The notes under the pieces: model-generated | Database searches by the model: none | Seen by the model: the letters and a program-made list of their open reading frames with translations, nothing else | Told to the model about the DNA's origin: nothing | Made by a program: the position numbers and the translations under genes | Shown: positions 44,159-52,612 of the stretch, in pieces | Position numbering within the stretch: position 1 is the stretch's first letter | Layout of the letters: each line of letters begins with the position of its first letter | From: Rubrobacter aplysinae | Lineage (GTDB): Bacteria; Actinomycetota; Rubrobacteria; Rubrobacterales; Rubrobacteraceae | Reading direction: 5' to 3' | Assembly (NCBI RefSeq): GCF_001029505.1 | Contig: NZ_LEKH01000018.1 | Coordinates: 1 to 52,696, forward strand | Length of the DNA stretch: 52,696 bases

Positions 44159-44706
44159 AATCATGTCCTAAACGGCATCGCCGCGACCCCGGACCGGCGG
44201 TATCTCATCACTGTGCAGTCGAGCACCATAACTTGTACCGCATAGACACGGCCACCAAAGAGGTTATCCAGATAGATACCGGAGGAGCCGACCTCACCAG
44301 TGGTGATGGCATCTTGCTCGATGGCCGTACCCTGTACGTGGTCCAAAACGAGCAGGAGCTGATCGTTCCCATAGAGCTCTCTTCCGACTACTTGAGCGGT
44401 ACGGCTGGCGACGCCTTCACAGAGGACGCCTTCATGTACCCGACTACCATCGCCACCTACGACGACCGCCTTCTCGCCGTAAACTCGCAGTTTGGAGCCC
44501 AGGAGAGCGGCAACTCGGAGCTGCCGTTCAACGTCTCCAATATGCCACTCCCCGAGCAGGCGCAGAGTAGCGTGGGTGAATCGGATCTTCCGGAGACCGG
44601 CGGAGTGTCTTCCGTTCTTCTAGCCTTCTGCCTGATGCTAGCGGGACTCTCCATACCGGCTGCCGTCTACGCGATAAGACGTCTTGGAAGCTCAAGAAGC
44701 ACGTAG
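44159..44706 (+). pseudogene. broken wall-anchored SMP-30/beta-propeller-like protein
   Basis: One frame reads NHVLNGIAATPDRRYLITVQSST and ends at a TAG near 44226. The next frame continues directly with NLYRIDTATKEVIQIDTGGADLTSGDG. Together they form the last part of a gluconolactonase/superoxide-dismutase-annotated beta-propeller, with a one-base deletion between them. The first 150 or so residues are absent, because NRAMP-related DNA adjoins at once. The end has a sortase-type signal, DLPETGG, a membrane helix and RR. It is a relic, though the second frame could still yield 157 residues. Confidence 0.6.
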
Positions 44707-44790
44707 CGCCGGAGGCTAACTAGTTGCTACGCGGTGCGCTCTTCCACCGGGAATGACCCGTCCAGATAGAGGAGCTCCTCTAAAATCCTC

Positions 44791-44925
44791 CTAGTCGTCC
44801 TCTTCCTCATCGTCATCATCTTCTTCGCCGCCGCACCCCACGGCGCCGATGAGCACGAGTGCTAGAAGCCCCGCACTCCCCATCCTGACGAAACGCCTTA
44901 AGAACTGCTGCCGGCTCTCGATCAT
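44791..44925 (-). CDS. very small predicted lipoprotein, 44 aa
   Basis: The ATG at 44925 follows GGAGGGGGAGCC, a very strong ribosome site. The product begins MIESRQQFLRRFVRM, has a hydrophobic core (SAGLLALVLIGAVGC) ending in a lipobox-like Cys31, and then a tail made almost only of Asp and Glu (GGEEDDDDEEEDD). It looks like an exported lipid-anchored acidic peptide, perhaps cation binding. It does not match a family I know. Nothing else shares its strand nearby. Its small size means automated callers may miss it. Confidence 0.6.
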   Translation of the reverse strand: MIESRQQFLRRFVRMGSAGLLALVLIGAVGCGGEEDDDDEEEDD

Positions 44926-45195
44926 GGCTCCCCCTCCGCTGCCCCTGCAAGTCTATAGCTCTCTGCGATCTCACCGCGTCCAACCTCGGCCGGTTTCATG
45001 GTATGCAGGGTGTACACCGTGGTCAATAGTGATACATGAGATATAGACACCACGAGCAATGTGCTGGATACTTGGTAGCTTAGCGAGCAAGCAGCGGTGA
45101 AGTTTAGGAGGAGGTGAGGTTGGCATGAGGTCCTTTTACGACATGCCGGATACCACTACCGACCATAGCGACCGTAGTAGAAGCGGAAGAGCCGG

Positions 45196-45570
45196 GTGGT
45201 GCCATCAAGGTTTCTATTTATTCCAGCGCTCGTTTCGCTGGCATTCATAGTGTTCGCCGCTCCGGCGGTGCTGGCGCAGGACGACTCCGATAACGATTCC
45301 GACAATGGCTCTTTCAGCTCTACAGATAATGGCTCGGATACCGACAACGACGATGATTCCGACAATGGCGGTGGCGGCGACTTCGATAACGATGACCAGA
45401 CTGTCACCGGGCAACAGTACGACTCAGAGGATGGAAGAGTACAGACTCCGGCTACAGGAGGGGTGCCACTACTGCCTGTGGCTGCCGCGAGCCTGATACT
45501 GCTAGGCTGCTGTATGTTTATGGGTACGCTCATGGTAAAGAGGCTACTCGTACGCGGACCGACTGGCTGA
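45196..45570 (+). CDS. secreted Asp/Ser/Asn-rich protein with LPxTG-like anchor
   Basis: The 124-residue product has a signal peptide (RFLFIPALVSLAFIVFAAPAVLAQ), a low-complexity DDSDNDSDNG-type region of about 50 residues, and a C-terminal anchor TPATGG followed by a membrane helix and basic residues. The middle is strongly acidic and may bind cations. GTG 45196 has a weak site. A much better one, TAGGAGGAGGTGAGG, stands before ATG 45125 in another frame that runs into this gene, so a frameshift near 45190 may have cut off the true start. It is probably displayed on the wall. Confidence 0.6.
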   Translation: MVPSRFLFIPALVSLAFIVFAAPAVLAQDDSDNDSDNGSFSSTDNGSDTDNDDDSDNGGGGDFDNDDQTVTGQQYDSEDGRVQTPATGGVPLLPVAAASLILLGCCMFMGTLMVKRLLVRGPTG

Positions 45571-45626
45571 GGTCCCGTAAGAGTAAGGCCTTACGTAGCA
45601 ATTGTTTAACGAACTAGGGAGGCTTG

Positions 45627-45851
45627 ATGGGTGAGAAGCAGGATAGGGATATTGAGAAGATCTACTCTACCTCCGAGTTCGTAGCGAAGCTGCGTAGGTT
45701 GGCCGACTCACTAGAATCCGGCGAGCAGTTCGAGATCCAGGTAGCCGGAGAAAGGATCTACGTTCCCGCCCGAGCCGAGTTCAACATCGAGCATGAGAGG
45801 GAGGGCGGCGAAGAGGAGATCGAGTTTCAGCTCAAATGGGCCGATCAATAA
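45627..45851 (+). CDS. amphi-Trp domain protein
   Basis: The 74-residue protein has the amphi-Trp layout: IEKIYSTSEFVAKLRRLADSLESGEQFEIQVAGERIYVPARAEFNIEHER in outline, ending in EEIEFQLKWADQ with the closing Trp. Members are small proteins of unknown biochemical role, often near stress genes. I use ATG 45627, four bases after AGGGAGG; the preceding TTG is too close to it. It lies 56 bases after the secreted protein gene on the same strand. Confidence 0.78.
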   Translation: MGEKQDRDIEKIYSTSEFVAKLRRLADSLESGEQFEIQVAGERIYVPARAEFNIEHEREGGEEEIEFQLKWADQ

Positions 45852-45975
45852 TCTCTGGATTAGGCCCATGCTGCCGTCTCTGGTTTCCTGTACAGACATA
45901 CAGGCATAGCAACGCAAAACGCTATAATCTTATTGAAGTGAGCACTGTAGGTATGGTCGAGAAGACAATCCAGAG

Positions 45976-46698
45976 TTAAGGTCCGTCAAGATCCGAGCGG
46001 AGTACCAAGGCTCCTCCGGAGTCCCTCACGGAGACCGCCTCGGCGTTCTCCCGGAGCACCGCCCCGTTTAGGTTGCACTCCACAGGCTGCTCAGCATCGC
46101 CAATCAGCGTGCCGGCTGAGGCGCGCGTGCCGTCCTCGCCAAGCACCTCTACCGTGTACCTCTCGTCTTCTTCTAAGCCCTCCATCTCCAGTATCACCTC
46201 GGTACCCCAGGTGTGGGCCACTACCTCTCCGTCAGCCGAGATTCCCTGGGGCTCCGTGGTGAAGGAGATGGGCTCCACGTCGCCGAGGCCTGGCTCTTCC
46301 GGTGCCGTGGGTATGGCCCATATACCTGCTACTGCAAGCAATACTACGGCTACGGAGGCGGCGATGAGACTCGGGGCGCTAAGCCGTCTACGACGTCCAT
46401 GGTGCCTATGGCGCGGGTGATCGTTCTCTCCCGCCCGCTTGCCCGTCGCGACGGCTACGACCCTGTCTTCGAGAGCGGGCGGGGGAGTCTGATCCAGAGT
46501 ATGCTCGACTTCGGGGTGTGCCGAGTCACGATCTTGGACGAGCGTGGCGGCGACCTGCCCTAGTTCCTCGGCCTCTTTCCGGCAGCTCTCGCAGTGGGCG
46601 AGGTGGCTTTGTAGCTCCCGCTCCTCCTCGCCTTCCAGATGCCCTAGTGCGTAGGCCCCCAGTAGCTCCTTGTAGTACCGATGGTAGTTATCCGTCAT
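45976..46698 (-). CDS. anti-sigma factor (zinc-finger HC2 and RskA-type)
   Basis: The 240-residue protein has an N-terminal anti-sigma zinc motif HLAHCESCR (His-x3-Cys-x2-Cys), a basic linker, one membrane helix (LIAASVAVVLLAVAGIWAIP) and an outer domain similar to the RskA C-terminal region (FTTEPQGISADGEVVAHTWGTEVILEMEGL). It holds the cognate sigma factor at the membrane until a signal releases it. It overlaps the sigma gene by four bases (ATGA), so they are translated together. Confidence 0.88.
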   Translation of the reverse strand: MTDNYHRYYKELLGAYALGHLEGEEERELQSHLAHCESCRKEAEELGQVAATLVQDRDSAHPEVEHTLDQTPPPALEDRVVAVATGKRAGENDHPRHRHHGRRRRLSAPSLIAASVAVVLLAVAGIWAIPTAPEEPGLGDVEPISFTTEPQGISADGEVVAHTWGTEVILEMEGLEEDERYTVEVLGEDGTRASAGTLIGDAEQPVECNLNGAVLRENAEAVSVRDSGGALVLRSDLDGP

Positions 46699-47336
46699 TG
46701 AGAGCTCTCCGGCTGTTCTGTCTCTTCGAGGGCCAGACGCAGGATCTTCAGGGCATAGTACATCCGGCTGCGCAGGGTCCCGGCCGGTACCCCAAGCTCC
46801 TCGGCGAGCTCCGCGTAGCCGCGGCCCCGGTAATGGACCTCCACTATGACCGTCCGGTGGTCCTCGCTGAGCTTGGATAGTGCTTCCTCAAGACGCAGCC
46901 TGAGAACTACGGTCTCCACCTGATCCTCACCTTCCGAACTCGCGCTTTCCAACTCTGCATTTGGTCCGCCGGCGGCCGACTGCAATTCCTGCGGTTCGTC
47001 TCCCGGACCAGAAGGGCGCACCGCTCTCGCACGGGCGGCGTCCACGATCAGGTTGCGCGCTATGGCAAACAGCCACGTCCTTAGAGAGCCTCTTCGGGCG
47101 TCGAAGCGCTCCCTGTTTCGCCAGTACCGGATGAAGGTCTCCTGAACAATCTCTTCGGCAAGACTTCGGTCGGCGAGCGAGCGTAGCGCCAGGCGAAAGA
47201 GCTCCCGTGAGTGCTCCCTGTAGGCTTCGCGCAATCGTGTTTCGTCCTCGTCCTGGTCCCCGTTTCGCCGCCGTAGCCGCGAACCGAGACGGCGTATGGA
47301 ACCTATGGACCCCCCACCGGCACCTGGATCGCTCAT
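46695..47336 (-). CDS. ECF-type RNA polymerase sigma factor
   Basis: The 213-residue protein has sigma region 2 (YREHSRELFRLALRSLADRSLAEEIVQETFIRYWRNRERFDARRGSLRTWLFAIARNLIVDAARARAV) and region 4 (LSKLSEDHRTVIVEVHYRGRGYAELAEELGVPAGTLRSRMYYALKILR) with a linker between. It is like the SigK/SigL group that pairs with RskA-type anti-sigma factors. The adjacent wall-anchored and kinase genes are possible targets. The first 25 residues are basic and poorly conserved. Confidence 0.9.
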   Translation of the reverse strand: MSDPGAGGGSIGSIRRLGSRLRRRNGDQDEDETRLREAYREHSRELFRLALRSLADRSLAEEIVQETFIRYWRNRERFDARRGSLRTWLFAIARNLIVDAARARAVRPSGPGDEPQELQSAAGGPNAELESASSEGEDQVETVVLRLRLEEALSKLSEDHRTVIVEVHYRGRGYAELAEELGVPAGTLRSRMYYALKILRLALEETEQPESSQ

Positions 47337-47626
47337 CTACCACCATACACACCGGGGACTGCAGATTGTGGGGACTCTGACCATGCACCGACCTCCCAAG
47401 GGTAAATCTCCTGACCCTCCCAGCATCCAAAACGGGCCTCGCCTTACCATTTTTGCTGATGCGGCGCTAGCCTTGAAGATATCCTCTGTCCCGAAGAGCA
47501 ACGGTCGGACCCATGTTAACCGACTGGGTGGGCCATGCTCAGACTTTGCGAGCTTCAAGAAAGCTATAAAGATTATAAAGCTAGACTTCAACACATCCTC
47601 CGGCAGTGGAAGAGCCGTAGAGGACA
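47337..47626. other. intergenic region upstream of the sigma factor
   Basis: This gap holds the sigma gene's promoter on the minus strand. I see no gene; a short AT-rich block lies near 47560-47590. No ECF-type promoter could be assigned with confidence. Confidence 0.4.
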
Positions 47627-47656
47627 GATGGGCGGGAGCCGGAGTCCCCGCCCATC
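47627..47656 (-). terminator. GC hairpin after the wall-anchored protein gene
   Basis: Arms gatgggcggg (47627-47636) and cccgcccatc (47647-47656) flank a 10-base loop, 59 bases beyond the stop of the minus-strand DUF4394-like gene. No T-run follows. Confidence 0.5.
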
Positions 47657-47715
47657 ATTGACCGACCGTCGCTGACTTGTCAGCCTCTCGTCGGGTTTTC
47701 TGCCCTTTAGTGCGT

Positions 47716-48732
47716 TTAGGCGCTGTTACGCCGCACCAGCGCGCGGGCGGAGAACCCGGCGGCTAGCAACGCGAGTCCGCCAAAGAGAGCCACTGTAGCC
47801 AGAGCCCCCACAGAAGGACCTCCCGTGTCCGGTAGAGCGTCCATCTCGTCCATCTGCGTCGTTGGGATGGCGAGATCGGAGACGTATTCGCCCCCGCCGA
47901 TGGTGCCGATCTGGCTGGTCGCACCAGACACGACGTCGACGCTGTAGAGCACGGAAGGCTGGCCCTCGGCGCTCTGTATTGCGGCGAAGCCCCTGTCCGA
48001 GCCACCGAGCGAGGTGATGTCAAAGCCCGTGAGCGTGGTGAAGCCGGGGCTCAGGGGACCGATGGTGTTTAGCACCCCGTCGTTTGGCGGGTCCTGCTGG
48101 ACATAGTTGCCCGTTGCGAGGTCGAAGTCGTAGAGGGCGGTATTCTCGACATCCGGGAGGTTGTTGGCGTAGGCGCCGTCAACCACGTTCGGGCTCACAC
48201 CGGCGTTCGGGTCGCCCGGAGCATAGGCTAGGGTCCCGTCTACGGTGGTCTCTCCGGTCTCTACGTCAACGCGCAGGTTCTGCGAGGTGTCGCTTACGAT
48301 CCTGAGGGCATCCGCCGAGGGGTTGAAGTCCACGCCAAAGACGTTGCCCTGGAGCGCGACACTCAAGGGCGCGACGGCGGTCGCGGCCCCGGAGGCCGGG
48401 TCTATGGTGTATAGCTGGCTGGTGGAGCCGACCCCGTAGAGCTCCCCGGTAGCCGGACGGAAGTCTATGCCTACCAGGCTCTCGCCCTGCGCGAGACCAG
48501 AGACCGCCACGCGCGAGTCGATCTGGGACGAGGTGCTACGGTCGAAGCCCACAAGCTCGCCCGAGGTGTTCAGGGCGTAGGTGGTGCCACCCGAAGCGCT
48601 TCCGTAGCCGCTTTGTGCAGCCGCGTTCGAGGTGGCCCCAAGGAGCAATCCTGCTACGAGGACGATAGCCATTAGCGCCAGGACCGGCCTCGACATGCCG
48701 GATAGCCTGGAGCGTACGCTTAGTGCGTTCAC
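47716..48732 (-). CDS. wall-anchored DUF4394-like beta-propeller protein
   Basis: The 338-residue product has a signal peptide (PVLALMAIVLVAGLLLGATSNAAAQ), a domain with repeats such as LVGIDFRPATGELYGVGSTSQLYTIDPASG and VFGVDFNPSADALRIVSDTSQNLRVDVETG (the DUF4394 pattern), and a C-terminal sortase signal ALPDTGG with membrane helix and ARALVRR. It is displayed on the wall; the function of the domain is unknown. I prefer GTG 48732 behind GGAAAGGA, since ATG 48750 has no site. It resembles in style the broken LPETGG protein at 44.2 kb. Confidence 0.8.
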   Translation of the reverse strand: MNALSVRSRLSGMSRPVLALMAIVLVAGLLLGATSNAAAQSGYGSASGGTTYALNTSGELVGFDRSTSSQIDSRVAVSGLAQGESLVGIDFRPATGELYGVGSTSQLYTIDPASGAATAVAPLSVALQGNVFGVDFNPSADALRIVSDTSQNLRVDVETGETTVDGTLAYAPGDPNAGVSPNVVDGAYANNLPDVENTALYDFDLATGNYVQQDPPNDGVLNTIGPLSPGFTTLTGFDITSLGGSDRGFAAIQSAEGQPSVLYSVDVVSGATSQIGTIGGGEYVSDLAIPTTQMDEMDALPDTGGPSVGALATVALFGGLALLAAGFSARALVRRNSA

Positions 48733-49053
48733 TATAGAGATCCTTTCCATGTTGTTGTGCAGCGTTTCTTTTTCTTTTCCGGCCCTCGAATCATAGAGCC
48801 CGCCTCGAGCGATCCGCCGGGGGCGGTTCCGGACACGAGCAGCCAACCCCTGTTGTTTACTTCCCTTTTAATTATGCTGGACTCTGACTCCCCCTTCGCA
48901 TAGACTTCTATAGAGGGGTTACGTACTGTGAGAGGGTCGTGTTCAACGCTGTGGTCGGAACGGGTTAATTTTCCACTCTCTTCTATCCAGAGGCATCTGC
49001 AGGAGGGCTCTGTGGTCTTGTACTCTCCGGTATGCCCTTATGCGTTGTTGACT
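48733..49053. other. intergenic region between the kinase and wall-protein genes
   Basis: This is the upstream region of the wall-anchored protein gene and the downstream region of the kinase gene, both on the minus strand. A pyrimidine-rich stretch lies near 48765-48780. I recognise no gene, operator or strong hairpin. Confidence 0.4.
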
Positions 49054-50523
49054 CTATTCGGTCTTCGCGGCGTCGGTGTAGACGACCACGTTGAATGAGG
49101 CTCCTTCGGGCATCGCCGCACGGTCCTGGTTGAAGATCGCCCACCGCTCTCTGCCAGCGTCGTACCAGACCCCCACCGGGTGATCGTTGTAGACGCCGCC
49201 TCCGGCACCATCGCCGTCGGGGTTCCAGTTCTGCGTGATCGTAATGGAGGCCTCGGGGTTGCCGTTTGCCACCGGGATGTCCAGGTAAGTGCTGTTCGCC
49301 GAGATATTTCCGGTATCTGCGCTGTGGACCAGCACCCGGGTGGACTGCGCAGAGTCAATACCCTCGCCAGATGAAGTCGTGGGGTTCGTAGAGCCCGAAG
49401 CGCCGCTATTTGGACTATTTTGGGAGTCGGCCTCCGCGTACATCGCCCTCAGATCACCCCCGTAAAGGCCCCAACCTGCTGCAGCAAGTAGTGCGGTGAG
49501 CGAGATTGCGGCGAGAAACCGCCTGCGTCTGACTCGGCGGGCCCTAAGCCGGACGGCGTTCGGGGCGGGTGGCTCCTTCCGAGCCAGTAAAGTCCCCACT
49601 ATCTTCTCCGGGATTGCTGTAAATAGTCGGGAGCCGGCGCGATAGACCCGGGACAGCCCCGAGGCGGGTCGGGACCCGGATACGGCGGCCGCTTCGATTG
49701 CGGCTCCCCGAGCTTCCAGCTCTTCCGCGACCGCTGCGGCCTCTGCAGGACGCTCCGTGACGGATTTGGCGAGCAGTCTCAGGGTCAGGTCGTTCAAGGC
49801 ATCCGGGACGCTAGGGTTAAGCTCGCTCGGGGCCACAGGCGGCTCGTTTATGTGCCCGAGCGCGACGGCGGTCTGTGAATCGCCACAAAAGGGGGGCGTG
49901 TCGGTGAGCATCTCGTAGAGGACCGCGCCCAGAGAGTACAGGTCGCTACTTTTACTAACCGCCTCACCCTTTGCCTGCTCAGGGGACATGTATCTCACAG
50001 TTCCGTGTATGCCCCGGGCCTCCGTCGTGGAGGCGGGAGAGCAGGCTATGCCGAAGTCCGCTACCTTCACGCCTCCCGTACTCGTCAGTAGCGTGTTCTG
50101 GGGCTTGATGTCGCGGTGGATGACGCCTTGGGCGTGCGCCGCCTGCAAAGCGCGGGCGATCCCGGCCGCCGTCGCCGCCGCGTCTTTCGGAACCAGCGCG
50201 CCGCCTTCACGCAGCCTGTCCTTCAACGTTCCGCCCCCGGCGTACTCCATGGCGAAGAAGGGACGCCCTGCTTGCGAGGAGCCGAGCTCGTAGATCTGTA
50301 CGATGTTCGGGTGCGACAGCGAGGCCGCGCTGCGCGCCTCGTCCTTAAAGCGTTGCGCACAGTCGGATTCGCTAGAGTACTCCTCCCGCAGAATCTTTAG
50401 CGCTACCTGCCGGCCCAGAAGCCGGTCAGTTGCCCGGTAAACCTCTGCCGTAGCCCCAGAGCCCAGGCGCTCCAACAACACATACCGCTCCTCCAATACG
50501 GCATGGTGCGTTTTCTCGGTCAC
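49054..50523 (-). CDS. PknB-type Ser/Thr kinase with an outer domain
   Basis: The 489-residue protein has a full kinase domain at about 13-275: LGSGATAEVYRATD, VALKIL with the Lys, VIHRDIKPQN with the catalytic Asp, VADFGIA and YMSPEQAKGE. A basic segment and one membrane helix (FLAAISLTALLAAAGWGLY, near 335-355) follow. The outer part has no PASTA repeats. Instead it has a Ser/Asn-rich stalk and an 85-residue domain with GNPEASITITQNWNPDG, YNDHPVGVWYD, WAIFNQDRAAMPEGASFNVVV, a module I know from secreted bacterial proteins but cannot assign a ligand. It may sense an extracellular signal. Confidence 0.87.
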   Translation of the reverse strand: MTEKTHHAVLEERYVLLERLGSGATAEVYRATDRLLGRQVALKILREEYSSESDCAQRFKDEARSAASLSHPNIVQIYELGSSQAGRPFFAMEYAGGGTLKDRLREGGALVPKDAAATAAGIARALQAAHAQGVIHRDIKPQNTLLTSTGGVKVADFGIACSPASTTEARGIHGTVRYMSPEQAKGEAVSKSSDLYSLGAVLYEMLTDTPPFCGDSQTAVALGHINEPPVAPSELNPSVPDALNDLTLRLLAKSVTERPAEAAAVAEELEARGAAIEAAAVSGSRPASGLSRVYRAGSRLFTAIPEKIVGTLLARKEPPAPNAVRLRARRVRRRRFLAAISLTALLAAAGWGLYGGDLRAMYAEADSQNSPNSGASGSTNPTTSSGEGIDSAQSTRVLVHSADTGNISANSTYLDIPVANGNPEASITITQNWNPDGDGAGGGVYNDHPVGVWYDAGRERWAIFNQDRAAMPEGASFNVVVYTDAAKTE

Positions 50524-50774
50524 GTTCTCTCTCCGGTCGATGACGAAGGTTCAGGTCGTGTACCCGTAATACGTATGAGACGCCCAGAGCGTTCATTCTC
50601 AAAAAGCGAAGCGCTGAAAGTAGGTGTCGGTAGGCCCTGCGTTGTCTTCGCCCCTGCTAGTTAGAACTTGCGCTTCTCATTAGCAACTCTTGTTAGCAAC
50701 TGCTGGCAGCCTTCTTTCATCATTTTCTATTAGTAAGGAATTTCTTAGTAAGTCTATGGTGTTCATAACAATCT
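50524..50774. other. intergenic region upstream of the kinase gene
   Basis: This holds the kinase promoter and the end region of the phosphatase gene. The 9-mer ttagcaact occurs twice near 50678-50700. No gene is supported. Confidence 0.35.
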
Positions 50775-52235
50775 CTAGGCAGGTTGGGCCCCGGGGTGAC
50801 CGTCTTCGACCATCCAGGAGGTCAGGGTGGTAGCCGGGGCCTCAGGATTCTCTACGATACGGTAGTCGGTTCGCCAGAGTCTCTTATCCACGGTGCAGCG
50901 CACGTAGCCGCGGTGATCCCCGTCAAAGAACCTGACATGCGGGTTCTCCGAAAGGGCTGCTTGGACCTGGCCGGCCCACGGACAACCGGAGCTTATAGAC
51001 GTCCCGACGAACTCGGCGGCGAGCGTCTCGGAGTCCGGGTTGTCGAAGTCAGCTTTGAGGTCGTTTACGAAGCTCGCGTGCCAGTCGCCGGAGATGACTA
51101 ACGGGTTTGACGGACGGCTCCGGCCCACGAAATCCAGCAGCCGGTCGCGGGCGGCGGTGTAGCCGTCCCACTGGTCGTGGTTTATGCGTTCTCCTTCTCC
51201 GGGCTGGTAGTCATACCGGGCCATCATAGTCTGCTGGGCGATCACGTTCCAGCGTTTCTCCGAGCGGGCGAGGCCGTCGAAGAGCCACTTCTCTTGCCGG
51301 GAGCCGGTCATGGTCCGGGTCTCGTCCCGGCTCGCCGGCTGGCGCAGGGCGATGAGCCGGCCGTCTGCCTGATCGGTCCTGTGCTGGCGGGTGTCTAGCA
51401 CGTTGAACTCCGCTAGCTCTCCGAAGGCGTGGCGGCGGTGTATGCGCATCCGGGGGCCGCGGGGCATCGCGGAGGGCCGCAAGGGCATGTGCTCGTAGTA
51501 GGCCTGTAGGGCAGCTTCTCTGAGCTTGAGAAACTCGTCTGAGGGCTCGTCTTTTTCGGAGGTCTCTCCGGCCCAGTCATTGTCTACCTCGTGGTCGTCA
51601 AACACGGCGATGAATGGGAACGAGGCGTGGGCCTCCCTAAGTTCCGGGGCGCTCTTGTACAGGGCGTGCAGGTTGCGGAAGTCTTCTAGGGTGCGCGTAT
51701 CTTTTCGTTCGTAGATATAGTCGCCCAGGTGAACCACGAAGTCCAGATCCTCCCTAACCATCCCGCCGTATGAGGGGTAGTGCCCGTCTTGCCAGTCCTG
51801 GCAGGAGGCGTAGGCAAAGGAGAGACCGGAGTCGCCGGAGCCTGGGGCGGGAGCCGTTTTTGTGCGGCCGGTCGGGCTGATCTCCTCGCCGGCCTTGAAC
51901 CGGTAGTAGTACCACCTTGCAGGTTCGAGTCCCTCCACCTCGGCGTGTACGGAGTGGGCGAGATCCGGAGCGGCGCTAGCCGTCCCCCGCCGGGCGATCC
52001 GCTGGAAACCCTCGTCGTGGGCGATCTCCCATCTCACAGGGACCTCCACCTGTGGCATCCCTCCGCCGCCCGAGGCGTTCAAGGGCTCGGGAGCCAGCCG
52101 GGTCCACAGCACCACGCCATCTGGCCTGGGGTCCCCGGAAGCCAAGCCCAGCGTAAAAGGAGGCCCGGATAGAGAAGAGCCGCCGCACAGCTTCGGCAGC
52201 GTAGCCACGGGTACGAGCAAGAATCCGGCGGCCAC
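50775..52235 (-). CDS. phoD: PhoD-type alkaline phosphatase/phosphodiesterase
   Basis: The 486-residue reading frame has the PhoD pattern: FTLGLASGDPRPDGVVLWTRLAP, FAYASCQDWQDGHYPSYGGM, VVHLGDYIYE, FDDHEVDNDWAG, VLDTRQHRTDQ and VISGDWHASFVNDL, which form the metal site. It cleaves phosphate mono- or diesters outside the cell. From GTG 52235 the export signal is cut; the same frame continues upstream to 52293 with GGISRRTFLGTGGKVAAGF, a twin-arginine signal. No ATG, GTG or TTG lies at the start of that stretch: a TTA (52293-52295) stands seven bases after AAGGGG where a start is expected. Confidence 0.85.
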   Translation of the reverse strand: MAAGFLLVPVATLPKLCGGSSLSGPPFTLGLASGDPRPDGVVLWTRLAPEPLNASGGGGMPQVEVPVRWEIAHDEGFQRIARRGTASAAPDLAHSVHAEVEGLEPARWYYYRFKAGEEISPTGRTKTAPAPGSGDSGLSFAYASCQDWQDGHYPSYGGMVREDLDFVVHLGDYIYERKDTRTLEDFRNLHALYKSAPELREAHASFPFIAVFDDHEVDNDWAGETSEKDEPSDEFLKLREAALQAYYEHMPLRPSAMPRGPRMRIHRRHAFGELAEFNVLDTRQHRTDQADGRLIALRQPASRDETRTMTGSRQEKWLFDGLARSEKRWNVIAQQTMMARYDYQPGEGERINHDQWDGYTAARDRLLDFVGRSRPSNPLVISGDWHASFVNDLKADFDNPDSETLAAEFVGTSISSGCPWAGQVQAALSENPHVRFFDGDHRGYVRCTVDKRLWRTDYRIVENPEAPATTLTSWMVEDGHPGAQPA

Positions 52236-52295
52236 TTTCCCGCCGGTTCCAAGAAAGGTCCTGCGGCTTATGCCTCCGGCACTACTATCTTCTAA

Positions 52296-52612
52296 GGCTT
52301 ATCCCCTTTGCGGCCTACGAGAAGCGGTCCCGCTGCTTCCTCCATCCCGCCACCCTAATACCTTTGATAACGGCGCGTTATTTAAGGAGTAGTGTAACTT
52401 TGTGGCAAGCAGTAAGAAGCCCGGCATGAGCGCCGCCAGTACGATGCCGGCCTCTATTAGATTGCTGGGCCTACAACAATTTCCACAAAACGACCGTTTC
52501 GCGGACTCCTGAAGACCAGTTCCATAAATCGGCGGTTCCCGGAGCAAGGGTGTTTGTAAACCCATCCTTACAGCATGTTGCGGTAGAGATGGACTGGTGA
52601 GAACATCGCTGC
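52296..52612. other. intergenic region, presumably containing the left end of an IS element
   Basis: No gene is supported. The stretch just before the transposase start (about 52567-52612) should include the terminal repeat of the IS630-type element, possibly from the TA at 52569, but with one end only I cannot define it. Confidence 0.35.
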
